From assembly GCA_024195265.1 (NCBI GenBank), contig JAJLRJ010000005.1:45102587-45166586 (forward strand): a stretch of 64,000 nucleotides of DNA. Reading direction: 5' to 3'. This DNA comes from Dendrophyllia cribrosa. Lineage: Eukaryota; Cnidaria; Anthozoa; Scleractinia; Dendrophylliidae. The translations under genes were made by a program, and so were the position numbers. Positions 1 to 9,804 of this stretch are shown piece after piece. The notes below the pieces were generated by a model, which had not been told where the DNA came from, did no database searches, and saw only the letters and a program-made list of their open reading frames with translations. Position 1 is the first letter of the stretch. Every line of letters begins with the position of its first letter.

Positions 1-493
1 TTTTTTTACCGTCAAATCGTATTTTTGGGAGCAACATGGCCAAATGTCAATGAACATTGCTACAAAAGCAATTTGCTACACTCGCACTACTAGATTCCAT
101 CTTGAAAAGTGTAATATTTAGGTTTAGCGCATGCTTCTTTTACTTTTACTTTTTCTCCCCTTTTCTTCTCTTCCTATCTTCTACTCTCTGTTACCTTTCT
201 ATCGGCAGGAAAAGGTTTGGCATAAGCGTTAAAAACGCTGGAAATGAAACATTGTTCAATTGCAGGTGTATTGACCTAATGTACCACCTAATTTTGCACC
301 AATGTTTGAACATGTTTTTTTCGAATAGCTCTGCTAGAATTTGGTCCATATTCAAAGTGGAGGCACGTGTGCATGGATCTATCCTCGCTGTATCATCAAA
401 ATTATCTGTCAACGTACAAACTGATGACATCACAAGTGGTGCAATGTCTGCTGCTCCAAATGTCGACAAAAGTCGACTTTGGCAGCGAAAGGG
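1..493. other. no gene recognised
   Basis: AT-rich sequence. The open frames on both strands have no recognisable domain or convincing splice context. It may be intron of the gene whose 3' exons begin at 1954. Confidence 0.4.
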
Positions 494-1060
494 TTAAAGT
501 GCCCCTGTGATCAAATTTTTGATTTGATTTTTTTTACATTTTCGTGTCTAATTAGGCTTTCTTACTCATCTTGCCAAATTTCAATTCATTACGAACATCA
601 GAAGTCATTTTATTATAACATTTATTTCCGAGAATTTACGGCCGCCATTAATCAACCTTGTTCCAAGGCTTGGTTGCGAATGGGAGAAAGTGACGTCAAA
701 GACTCAAACATACCTCACGGGTTGAAATTATAATAACAATAAGTATTGAAAATCACGCGAAAAGCAACAAAAACTTTGGACTTGTTCTTCATGCAAATTT
801 CTATGCTGATTGTTATTATAATTTCAACCCGTGAGGTATGTTTGAGTCTTTGACGTCACTTTCTCCCATTCGCAACCAAGCCTTGGAACAAGGTTGATTA
901 ATGGCGGCCATAAATTCTCGGAAATAAATGTTAAAATAAAATGACTTCTGATATTCGTAATGGATTGAAATTTGGCAAGATGAGTAAGAAAGTCTAATAG
1001 TACACGAAAATGTAAAAAAAAAAATGAAAATCAAAAATTTGATCACAGGGGCACTTTAAA
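494..1060. repeat. Long inverted-repeat (foldback/MITE-like) element
   Basis: Two arms of about 240 bp, at 494-733 and about 817-1060, are near-perfect reverse complements around a loop of about 84 bp. The outer ends read TTAAAGTGCCCC and its complement. The open frames on the two strands translate to almost the same peptide because they read the two arms, so they are not independent genes. No transposase is present, so this is a non-autonomous element. Confidence 0.85.
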
Positions 1061-1274
1061 ATGACTACAGGTTCATATGATTCAAAGTTAAGACCCTCTG
1101 TGGTCTGACCTCTTGTATGCAACCACCTCCCGTAACCTTGGTTTTACATTTTGGGCGTCTGCTTACAGGAAGTTTGATTGTAGTCAGAAACAAATAGCTT
1201 CTCCATTAGTGACAAGGATAAAAAACATGATAACAAAGGAAACATTTGACTTCTGGTTGATGTCTGTTCTTTCT

Positions 1275-1421
1275 CAGGGCCGTAGCCAGAAAAAAATAAG
1301 GCTGAGGCAATGTCCATGATTATTTGCTGGTAGTGTCTTACTTTCTCCTTCAAAAAAACAAAAAACAGAAAAAATGACTGAGGCAAGTGCCTTGGTTTGC
1401 CTCATACTGGCTACGGCCCTG
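1275..1421. repeat. Small MITE with 15-bp terminal inverted repeats
   Basis: CAGGGCCGTAGCCAG at 1275-1289 is exactly inverted at 1407-1421. Subterminal GGCTGAGGCAA and TTGCCTCA also face each other. The element is 147 bp with no coding capacity. Confidence 0.75.
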
Positions 1422-1953
1422 TTTCTGTACTTAGGTACAAAGATATGCTCAGTCATGTGTCTGCAGACATTGCCTGTTCTATGAAGTGAAAAGTCTTCCA
1501 AGAGTGAATTTTGAAGAGAACTTTGAGCTTTAAGGGACAGGTCATGTCCATGGCGAATCAAAAGAAAACATCCATGCAGAGTTTTAAATCAAAAAAGATA
1601 GATTTAAAATTGCATAGTGTTAGTGCAGTGGTAATGGTTCACAAAGTTGGGATATTAAATGTTAATAAATAAGCTTGGAATTAATTATGTTGTTAATGTG
1701 TGCATTTGATTTACCAATCTTAGTTGCAAACTTAATTTTGACATCACTTCCCATTTTGGGCGAGTGACTTTCAGAACTGCACCAAAAATTGTAGAATTTG
1801 TACTTGTCCAAGAAGATTTGACACTCAGATGGGTGAGTGGGCGAGTGCTTCTTTCCATCCCGATAACTTTATTATTACAATGTATGGTACCATGTGTTTT
1901 TACTTGTCATCTATGCAGTTGACTTACTACATATCATCTGTTGTTTCTTTCAG

Positions 1954-4820
1954 TCCTCAAATCTCTCTATAGGCAGTCTTTTAGGTAAGAGTGGGAAGAT
2001 TTTAATAATTTGAGTCAGTGTATGTGGATCAAACTTTTGAATCTCAGTGAAATCCTATATTGTATCCATTCAGACGAAGCTCTTTATAGTTGCTTTCCTG
2101 TGGCACTGTTTCTTTTTCCTTATTCAAAATTTTTTTTTTTTTTTCATTTTTGAATTTGGATACTTTTGAAAGGGACAGGTTTGTTACTCTACCCAGTTAA
2201 CCATGACACTTGTGAAGATTTTGGCTGCCTTCAGAGAAACAATCACCATTCTGTGAGTCTGTTTCAGATACATCATATGGTACATTGTCTGTACCACGTA
2301 TTGGCATTTTGTTTGTATCATGTTTGACTTCAAACACTGTTCAAAGGAAGTGCAATAACAAGATACAAAAAAGCTCATCACATGGCACTGACAGCATGAT
2401 CTGCATTTGAAATTGGCTCATGGCATCACGTTTGTTTCTTTGAAGGTGGTCATAAAATTTGTGGGTGACCCAGTTTACTGGGAAGAGTGGTGTTTTGGGG
2501 TGCAGTTTTATTCTCATGTTTTTTGCTTCTTACTGATTTTTCTCTTTCCCTTTACATTTGTACTAACAGACAAATTAACCACATCACCTAAGAAAGATGA
2601 CAAGCCAGTTTGCCTGGGGGTAAGAAGTTCTGTCACACTTGATTACAGTATTTACTTTTGTTATAATGTTAGTTAGCTTTTAGGGTTGGTTCCCACTAGT
2701 GGCATAATCTGAAGTGGAAGGAGCCTTGCATTCTAGTGGAAATAAAAAAACACAATCGCAATCGCAGTCAGAAGCTGGATGGAATCAGAAGGATCAGAAG
2801 GTTTCCTTTCTTCCGACTCCGCTTCTTCTTCCATTGCTTACTATCTGCTTACGTCATTTTGATTTCCACTAGATTGTAAGGTTCTTGGGATTCCGATTCT
2901 GCTTACAATTCCGCTTATGTCCCTTACATCGCTGGTGCGAACCAATCTTTAGTCTACCGGTACTCTAAAGGGGAAGGGTTGTTTAGTGGTTAGCTTTTAG
3001 TCTACCATGTCTAGTCTAGTTTAGTTGTCATTTTAGTGAAGTGTTTGCTCAGAATGTATTGTTCAGAATTTCAACCTTTCTTTGGTCCTTGTTTTATTGA
3101 CTGTAGTCTGTTTACTAACAGATCTCCTGTTGGCACTCTATATAGTGATGCTCACTGCAATAAGAAAGACATGTTAATTTTAGAAACAGATGAAAGAGAA
3201 GATTAAAACATTAAATTTAGGGGGAGTTTTTTTGGTGACCTGTTATTTTTGTAATCATATAATCAAAGATCCCTCTAAAACTATGTTTGTTATCACCTTT
3301 AGGAGTCACCTGGAGTGAGCACATTCAAGGAACCGTCACCAGACCTTCTGATTAATACTCATCATCTACTAGATGTAAGTATGGTGTCTTGAACCAACTA
3401 ACTGTACTTGAAGTTTGGGGTTTTAGTCAGAAGTGCGACACTAAACAAAAGCCAGTGTTACTCTACCTCTGACTTCCTACATGTATAGCAGTTGAACCCC
3501 GCTTTACGGACACCTGCTTAATACAGACACCCTGTTATAACAGACAGTTGTCTTGGTCCCGGCCGAAAGCCCATATATTTTTTCTAAAATGTACCTGCTT
3601 AATACAGAAACTTGTTCATAGGGACAACAGACAGTTTTTCCCATCCCAATTAAAACAATCTCATACAAAGTTGATCTCCTTAATATTGTCAATTTGACTA
3701 ATTCTAAGTGATAAAAATGTTCCCAAATGTACCAAGTCAGTCAGCTACACATACACTATCAGTTTGGTTGAAAGAAAATTACGAACATTAAATTTTGTCT
3801 AATCGGAATGTTTTAATGTCTAAGTAGCGTTAAATCAGTCATTTACTGTACGTTTCCTAAAAAACAATAAAACGCTTCCATTGTGTCATCCATGTGAACC
3901 CGCTTAATATGGACACTTCCTTAATACGGATACTTCCTTAATACGGACACTTCCTTAATACGGACAGTTTCCATGGTCCCTTCGGTGTCCGTGTTAACAG
4001 GGTTCAACTGTATTTTCATCATAAATCAAGGTTAGAGCCTTGACACTCTAACAAAGTGCTCATTACTTTTGATATATTCTGATTGCATGTGTAACAACAT
4101 GAAGTTGAACCTTCTCGACTGAACACCTCTGATAGACAAACACAGTAGAATGTCATATCAAATATACCAAAGCTTTGCCACCAGTGTGGGGAGACTGTGG
4201 TGTAGTGGTAATGCATTGCCTTTGGACTTTAGATCCAAATGTGGGTGGTTCAAGGCCTGGCCTCGGCCATAGTGTTGTTTCGTTAGACAAGAAACTTTAT
4301 TCCACATTGTCTCTCTCCACTTGGGTGTATAAATGGGTACTGGCGACATAATGCTGGGGGTAACCCTGCGTTAGACTGGCATCCCATCCAGTAGGGGAGC
4401 GATACTTCTAGTTGATTCATGCTATGGAAGCCTGGTTAAGCTCTGGCAGAGCAGAGCTTGAGTACGACTTGACCTTAACTTATTTTAACAAGTGGCATAT
4501 AAAAAAATACACTATTTGATGAAAAACAAACATGCTTATTCCTCATACTTGATTTTTTTTGTTTTTGTTTTGTGAAGGCGGAGACAGCCTTACATGCCAT
4601 GATGGATGAGAACAGTGTTGATTTTGTTAGAAAATTCCAAGATCTTGCCAAAGAAATGGCTGGAGAAAACAACAGCAAAACAGCCACAAGTTCTTCTGCT
4701 GAACTCACATTCCCTTCACTTACTTCCCCTGAAGTGAACAACCAATCATCTGATGATAGTAATAGTGACAGTTTAAATTTCAGAAGCATTCTGCGACAGA
4801 CTAACATGAATGGTAGTTGA
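1954..4820 (+). CDS. 3' exons of an unrecognised spliced host gene
   Basis: Four exons chain in frame on the + strand: 1954-1984, 2570-2619, 3303-3374 and 4578-4820. Each internal exon follows an AG acceptor (TTTCTTTCAG before 1954, TACTAACAG before 2570, CCTTTAG before 3303) and ends at a GTAAG-type donor. Phases agree at every junction: phase 1 after 1984, phase 0 after 2619 and 3374. The last exon ends in TGA at 4818-4820. The visible C-terminus, about 131 residues, is hydrophilic and rich in Ser, Asn, Asp and Glu, with one probable amphipathic helix (the VDFVRKFQDLAKEMAG stretch). It has no motif I recognise, no membrane segment and no signal peptide. Upstream exons probably lie before the window. 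I cannot name the family. The phase agreement makes a real gene likely. Confidence 0.65.
3489..4010. repeat. TIR element with internal ~23-bp repeats (pogo/Tc1-like MITE)
   Basis: The left end CAGTTGAACCC (3489-3499) is inverted as GGGTTCAACTG (4000-4010), followed inward by GGACACC and GGTGTCC. TA dinucleotides lie close to both ends. Near the right end a unit reading TTCCTTAATACGGACAC repeats three to four times (about 3905-3965). It lies in the intron between exons 3 and 4 of the host gene. No transposase. Confidence 0.7.
4190..4473 (+). repeat. tRNA-derived SINE
   Basis: The head has an A-box-like GTGTAGTGGTAATGC and a B box GGTTCAAGGCC about 40 bp on, the spacing of an RNA polymerase III promoter. 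The body contains GACAAGAAACTTTATTCCAC and a CTCTCTCCAC...GTGTATAAATGGGTA stretch that recurs in the copy at 49906. It lies in the last intron of the host gene. Confidence 0.75.
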
Positions 4821-5610
4821 CTCTGTGGTTTTTCACAGCATATTTTGTGTAGTTCATGTTTCAATTCGTTTCAGTTCCCTGCCTGTGATTTTACTAGAAT
4901 GGTGTATGAAATTATTACTGTCAATTATAATAACAGGTTTTGCTGTATTCCACACTAGTCTTTATGTTAATGTTGAAGGAACAATCCCTTGCCTATTTGC
5001 AATCATTACATGTATAAATCATTGTTAAAATGTAAGGCTTACATTTTATACTGGTTATCTTATTGCAGTATGAAATTGCTTTTGAAGAAATTGCTTCTCA
5101 ATTTAACGAGAGTTTACAAAATTATCCATGTAAATGGAAAAAAGAATGTGCAGTTTTGAGTTAAACATTGTTGTCTTTGTTTGCCAAATCCCATACTCAC
5201 AGCCAACCAGCTGAAGAATTGTAGGTCTATTTAGTTCTTCTGTTCTCATCTCATCTCAGTTAAATATCTTCAAAAAGTAGTTACCTAACCTACAGCTTAA
5301 AAATCCTTAAGGAGGTTAACAGAGATCATTCAGAACTGCACTATAATAAATGTATGAAGTACCTGATAGAACACACAGAATAGCTAATATCTGTGTCTTT
5401 CTGGACCACTTACCTTTTTTGGAATGAATGGAATAGTATTCAGAGTTTATTGTAGAGTTCTTGTTTTGCCGTCTTCAAAAATCTTTAAGTTCCAACATTG
5501 AAATCCTTCAAACTGAACCTATGGCATTTCTTTAACCCTGACACTCCTAAAAGCGACCCGATTCAAAATTCAAGAAAAAAATGTTAACATCTTTGTAATG
5601 CACTGGAAAA
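4821..5610 (+). other. probable 3' UTR / downstream sequence
   Basis: AT-rich sequence after the TGA at 4820. It includes possible AATAAA signals (for example near 5346). No further exon or repeat was recognised here. Confidence 0.35.
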
Positions 5611-6080
5611 CGAGCAGTACCACAGGAAAGAGGGTTTATTTGAATGGTCACACTTTAGGATTTCATCCACAGACTCAAAAGTAACAAACAGTACCACAGG
5701 AAAGTACTGCTCAGTAGCTTTCATTTGAATGGTCACACTTTAGGATTTCATCCACAGACTCAAAAGTTAGAACCACCTTGTACAGCATAATAAACAGTAC
5801 CACAGGAAAGTACTGCTCAGTAGCTTTCATTTGAATGATCACACTTTAGGATTTCATCCACAGACTCAAAAAAAGTTAGAACCACCTTGTACAGCATAAT
5901 AAACAGTACCACAGGAAAGTACTGCTCAGTAGCTTTCATTTGAATGGTCACACTTTAGGATTTCATCCACAGACTCAAATTGTACAGCATAATAAACAGT
6001 ACCACAGGAAAGTACTGCTCAATAACTTTCGTATGAATGGTCATATCTTAGGATTTCATCCACAGACTCAAAAGTTAGAA
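5611..6080. repeat. Tandem array of 92-112 bp units
   Basis: Five units each begin near CAGTACCACAGGAAAGTACTG (about 5616, 5687, 5793, 5905, 5997) and carry GGTCACACTTTAGGATTTCATCC. Unit length varies through small internal deletions. The same monomer occurs singly at about 7975 in the intron of cysteine-rich gene copy 1, and about three times at 18730-19085 in the intron of copy 2. Reading frames through it are by-products. Confidence 0.85.
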
Positions 6081-6408
6081 CCGTCTTTCACAACTCAATG
6101 TATGTATGATTCAAAGGGTCAATATCCTTTGTTGATAATTTTCTCTATTCTCCCTACCAGCCTGTGTGACAGTGTGTTGTAAGGAGAAATTACATGTTGA
6201 CCACTCTTGGGACTTAGATATTGTTGTCAGTGTTTGTCCGCATTTTAACCCAGAAAGAAGAGATGAACGTCTCTTTAAAATTTAATATTGTTTTAGATGT
6301 TTTGATAATATAACAGGATATAGAGAGCTTTATATGAAATGTAAATAAATGGCAAAATTAAGAGGAAGATCCTGTAGATTATACATTCATTTATAGTTTG
6401 ATTATCAT

Positions 6409-6681
6409 AGAGCTGTTTTCAAATGAGTATCGTGAAACCAAAACCAAAGTTATTCCTCTGGCCAATCACAACGGACGCAGGCAATCCAATGAACCAATCA
6501 GAACGCGAAACAAATACATGTAGCCGGCGCCAAGCGCGGGAAAACGCGTGAGGCAAGACACGATTGGTTTTTGTTTTACATGTACTTCTGATTACTCTTC
6601 TGATTGGTTGAGAAAGTGGCGCGAGATTTTGTAGCCAATCACAAAGCGTGGCGATGCAAAACCAACTCAATCGACACTCAA
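6409..6681. repeat. CCAAT-rich MITE, family A, copy 1
   Basis: Same family as 8681-8964, 8968-9251 and 34643-34934. It starts with a variant of AGAGCAGTTTTCAATTGAG and lacks the last bases of the right end. The interior holds six CCAAT/ATTGG cores and the GGCGCCAAGCGCGGGAAAA block. It is the most diverged of the four copies. Confidence 0.8.
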
Positions 6682-6682
6682 T

Positions 6683-6835
6683 AGGCCTTTATCACGCGGC
6701 GGCCATGTTGACTCCCCGGAGAATAAAATGCTTTGTTTTTGCCCGCCCAGCCTCGCAGTGAAAAAGTTGAAAACGAGGTTGGGCGGGCAAAAATCTTTTG
6801 TTTTTATACAAAATGGCGGGGTGTGATAAAGGCCT
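6683..6835. repeat. 153-bp MITE
   Basis: AGGCCTTTATCAC at 6683-6695 is exactly inverted at 6823-6835. A second nested pair, TTTTTGCCCGCCCA and GGGCGGGCAAAAA, lies inside. No coding capacity. Confidence 0.8.
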
Positions 6836-6903
6836 GTTGTAAAGTACTCTTAGCATTATTCTTTGAGAAGTGTGGGCTTAGTCAGCGTCTTATAGAAATC
6901 TAA

Positions 6904-7102
6904 GAGCCCTTTTAAACGGTTTCAAAGTGTGTTAAGGCAAGCTTCAACATTTTATTTTCTCAAAAATGTTGAATCGCATTGAAGCCGTTTGAACAGTTGA
7001 ACAAACGCATGCGCACAAAAGGAACTAAGCGCTTGTTCCCTGTTCTTTGGGAAGCAATTTCTTGAAAATGGTAGCTGGTGTTGAAACCGTTTAAATGGCC
7101 TC
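6904..7102. repeat. 199-bp MITE
   Basis: GAGCCCTTTTAAACGGTTTCAA (6904 on) matches the reverse complement of the sequence ending at 7102 in about 19 of 22 positions. A second inner pair is centred on AAAATGTTGAA. No coding capacity. Confidence 0.65.
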
Positions 7103-7537
7103 CCTGCAATATTGTCGGTTTAAGCTTTCATAAATATTCGCTGCACTCTCGAACGTTTGAGAGAGAGATTGGACAATGCACAAGAAATCAGTCTGGTACT
7201 CTTTGAAATCATATTTTTCGTAGTCTTGCGCACACCGTAGATCCTCAGAAACGAGATTTAACAATCGAGGAAATCATCTATAAATAACCTCCGATCCCCT
7301 CCCCGAAGAAAAACCACAAAAATGCACAGGCCAGGCACCTCCTGACAGGCATATTAACTTCAAACGTCAGGGGACAAGGCGTTATTTTTGGCTACAGTTG
7401 GCTACAGGCGACGCCGGCTCCTTTGCAGATACCACACAGCTCTTAACAACCTGTGATTTCATTGGACCTGGGTATCACGCAGCTCTATTGTTTTCAGGGC
7501 TAGGGTCCATTGTTGCGTTGTTTGTTCTATTGTTTTC

Positions 7538-8201
7538 TCAGCAAATCAGAGAAGACCTTGTAAGAGCTGCGTACTGCCCTCTCTTTTGGGCACAGCGCAT
7601 GGGTTCTCTGTGCACATAACGTACCATTTGGCAACAGACATCACCAAGTTCAGGGCATGGATCCCCAGTCGGCGACAAGCCAGAGGAACAAAAAGGTCCT
7701 TCTTCGCAATCAAACATGCATCCAAGTCGCTTCTCTTCGTGTTTGTAATCTACGAAAGGATAAATAACAAGCCATACTGTAAATTGAATAAAAGCGAACA
7801 AAAAAAATAACATTTTACGCCTAAAAATATATCTGGAAACAAAATGATGCTGTTGGTTTTTTTATCTTTCCCGGAACCTCTCAAATTTGTACTTTTGATG
7901 CCCGTAAGAGATCCACAATACGGTGGCACAGACCAGATGGTCAATTGTTCCACCACACCTCTAACACAATAATAAACAGCACCACAGGAAAGTACTGCTC
8001 AATAGCTTTCATTTAAATGGTCATTTCATTCACGTGGGTTTCAATGTTTATAGACATGAGCATCACACGATTTGAGGCAAGAATCTGGTATTTAAAAGAA
8101 ATTGGAAGCGGAATTTAAAACGCCTTACCTTCAGTCTCCTCACGACCCAAAACGATACCGCTTAACAGCACAAGGATGCAGAGTTTTGCCAGGATAGACA
8201 T
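7538..8201 (-). CDS. Secreted cysteine-rich peptide, copy 1 (two exons)
   Basis: Read on the minus strand. Exon 1 (8201-8129) starts at ATG and encodes about 19 residues of hydrophobic signal peptide (MSILAKLCILVLLSGIVLG), then Arg and acidic residues, ending at donor GTAAGG in phase 1. The intron is 379 bp. The acceptor at 7750-7751 (CTTTCGTAG) is kept in copy 2; an earlier possible acceptor is not. Exon 2 opens with an acidic segment ending in Lys-Arg, a possible propeptide cleavage site, then seven Cys including adjacent CC. The frame stays open to a stop at 7538, but a ~175-bp insertion relative to copy 2 (about 7405-7580) replaces the sequence after the last shared Cys, so the C-terminus is doubtful. 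Signal peptide, short propeptide and Cys-rich domain suit a secreted defence or venom-type peptide such as the coral small cysteine-rich proteins. That family link is a guess. Confidence 0.65.
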
Positions 8202-8299
8202 CTTAACCAAGAAATGCGCGCAAACTGAAACGCCGAGAAACAGGAAAATGACTAACTACCGTATAAACTGTTTTACCGACTTTTATAACCCCATTATTT

Positions 8300-8678
8300 T
8301 CTAAAGCTGCTGTTACACGTAATAATTTTGCCTGCAACTTGTCTCGCAAAAAACTTTGTTGTGAAGTTGCACGTACAATGTTACACTTTACAATTGCCAC
8401 GCAACTTGTCTCGCGAAAAAAACATTGCGTAAATAAGTTGAAAAATGACCCAACTGTTGACTAAAGAGTGTGGCGAAACAAGTTGCAAGAACCATGTTAC
8501 ACGTATTTTTGTTGTGCAACTTGAAGAAATTTGTTGCAGAAAGTAGAAAACGATTCAACTTTTCGTGCAACTTAAAAAAAAATTCAGTTGCATTGAAGGG
8601 GCGTTACACGTAAAAATCGTGCGTGCAAAACTTGCAACAATTTTTTTTGCGAGACAACTTGTTACATGTCACCGCTTT
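8300..8678. repeat. Divergent repeat of TGCAACTTGTCTCGC motifs
   Basis: The motif GCAACTTGTCTCGC(A/G)AAAAA and GTTACACGT recur several times in both orientations. The ends are imperfect inverted repeats (TGTTACACGTAATAATTTT near 8310; its diverged complement near 8600-8670). The left part is repeated at 24955-25150 as part of the duplication that carries the cysteine-rich gene. Related pieces occur near 35750 and 37370-37930. Confidence 0.6.
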
Positions 8679-8680
8679 TT

Positions 8681-8964
8681 AGAGCAGTTTTCAGTTGAGT
8701 GTCGTAAAACCAAAACCAAAGTAATCACTCTGACCAATCACAGCAGTCGTAAACAATCCAATGAACCAATCAGAGCTCGAAGCAATTACATGTCGGCGGC
8801 GCCAAGCGCGGGAAAACGCGTGCGAGCAAGTCACGGTTGGTTTTGGTTTTACATCTGATTGGTCGAGAAAGTGGCGCGAGATTTTTTAGCCAATCACAAA
8901 GCGTAGCAATGCAAAACCAAAGCAATTGTGTAATTACTTTCGATACTCAATTGAAAACTGCTCT
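8681..8964. repeat. CCAAT-rich MITE, family A, copy 2
   Basis: A complete ~284-bp copy with ends AGAGCAGTTTTCAGTTGAG and its inverted partner ...AAAACTGCTCT. It has five CCAAT/ATTGG cores (one lost by substitution) and a GGCGGCGCCAAGCGCGGG block. It abuts copy 3 with three bases between them. Confidence 0.88.
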
Positions 8965-8967
8965 ATT

Positions 8968-9251
8968 AGAGCAGTTTTCAATTGAGTGTCGTAAAACCAA
9001 AACCAAAGTAATTACTCTGACCAATCACAGCAGTCGTAAACAATCCAATGAACCAATCAGAGCTCGAAGCAATTACATGTCGGCGGCGCCAAGCGCGGGA
9101 AAACGCGTGCGAGCAAGTCACGATTGGTTTTGGTTTTACTTCTGATTGGTTGAGAAAGTGGCGCGAGATTTTTTAGCCAATCACAAAGCGTAGCAATGCA
9201 AAACCAAAGCAATTGTGTAATTACTTTCGATACTCAATTGAAAACTGCTCT
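8968..9251. repeat. CCAAT-rich MITE, family A, copy 3
   Basis: Nearly identical to copy 2 and in the same orientation. TIRs AGAGCAGTTTTCAATTGAG are intact at both ends. Six CCAAT/ATTGG cores. The high identity with copy 2 suggests local duplication or recent repeated insertion. Confidence 0.88.
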
Positions 9252-9804
9252 ATGATTGTATTTTATTATGTTTCAGTGTTTTGAATGAGCTTTTGTCTTT
9301 GATTTGTTAACATGTCATATTTTTCGGCTCAATACCATAAAAGATACCAATAGATAGATACCAATAGATAGATACCGCGATAGATACCAATCTACAAATT
9401 TTGACCCCTAAAAGGTACGACGAGCACCCACGTCAGTTTTATATGGGAGTCCCCCCCCCCCGGCCGGGCCCTGAGTGGGAAACATTGATGGCCGCTCCAT
9501 ACATTTCTTACTATATATGTCTAATACTTGTTCGTCTATAACTCTTGAACGTCTTGAACTACTGAAATGCTCAAGATTGCGCTTCAAAATTTGGCCACAC
9601 ATTTTGGAATCGAAATCTGTTTTAATTCTTCTGAATTTTGATATGATGTAAGTGAAAACCAAGAATAGGATGGCTGTCTCTGCAGACAGCAATTAAACTG
9701 TACTATTAGCTACAAAAAACAATAGACCATTGTCGATTTCAAATGCTTGGATTGATTTTCAGTCGCTCTTAAAAGTTTGGCTGCCTGTGGGAGAATCCAC
9801 CATA
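9252..9804. other. 5' flank of the kinase gene, with a short repeat
   Basis: AT-rich sequence with a short tandem GATAGATACCAATA run at 9338-9390 and a C10 tract at about 9452. The open frame on the minus strand at 9408-9692 has no recognisable domain. The promoter of the downstream gene should be here, but I could not place it. Confidence 0.4.

Noticed and set aside
479..1046. Two open frames on opposite strands with the same peptide
   Set aside because: They read the two arms of one inverted repeat; there is no independent evidence of coding.
7538..8201. Firm assignment to a named toxin family
   Set aside because: Signal peptide and Cys spacing suit a secreted peptide, but the Cys pattern was not matched to any family without a search.
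9408..9692. 94-codon open frame on the minus strand
   Set aside because: No recognisable domain; overlaps low-complexity sequence and the C-rich run.
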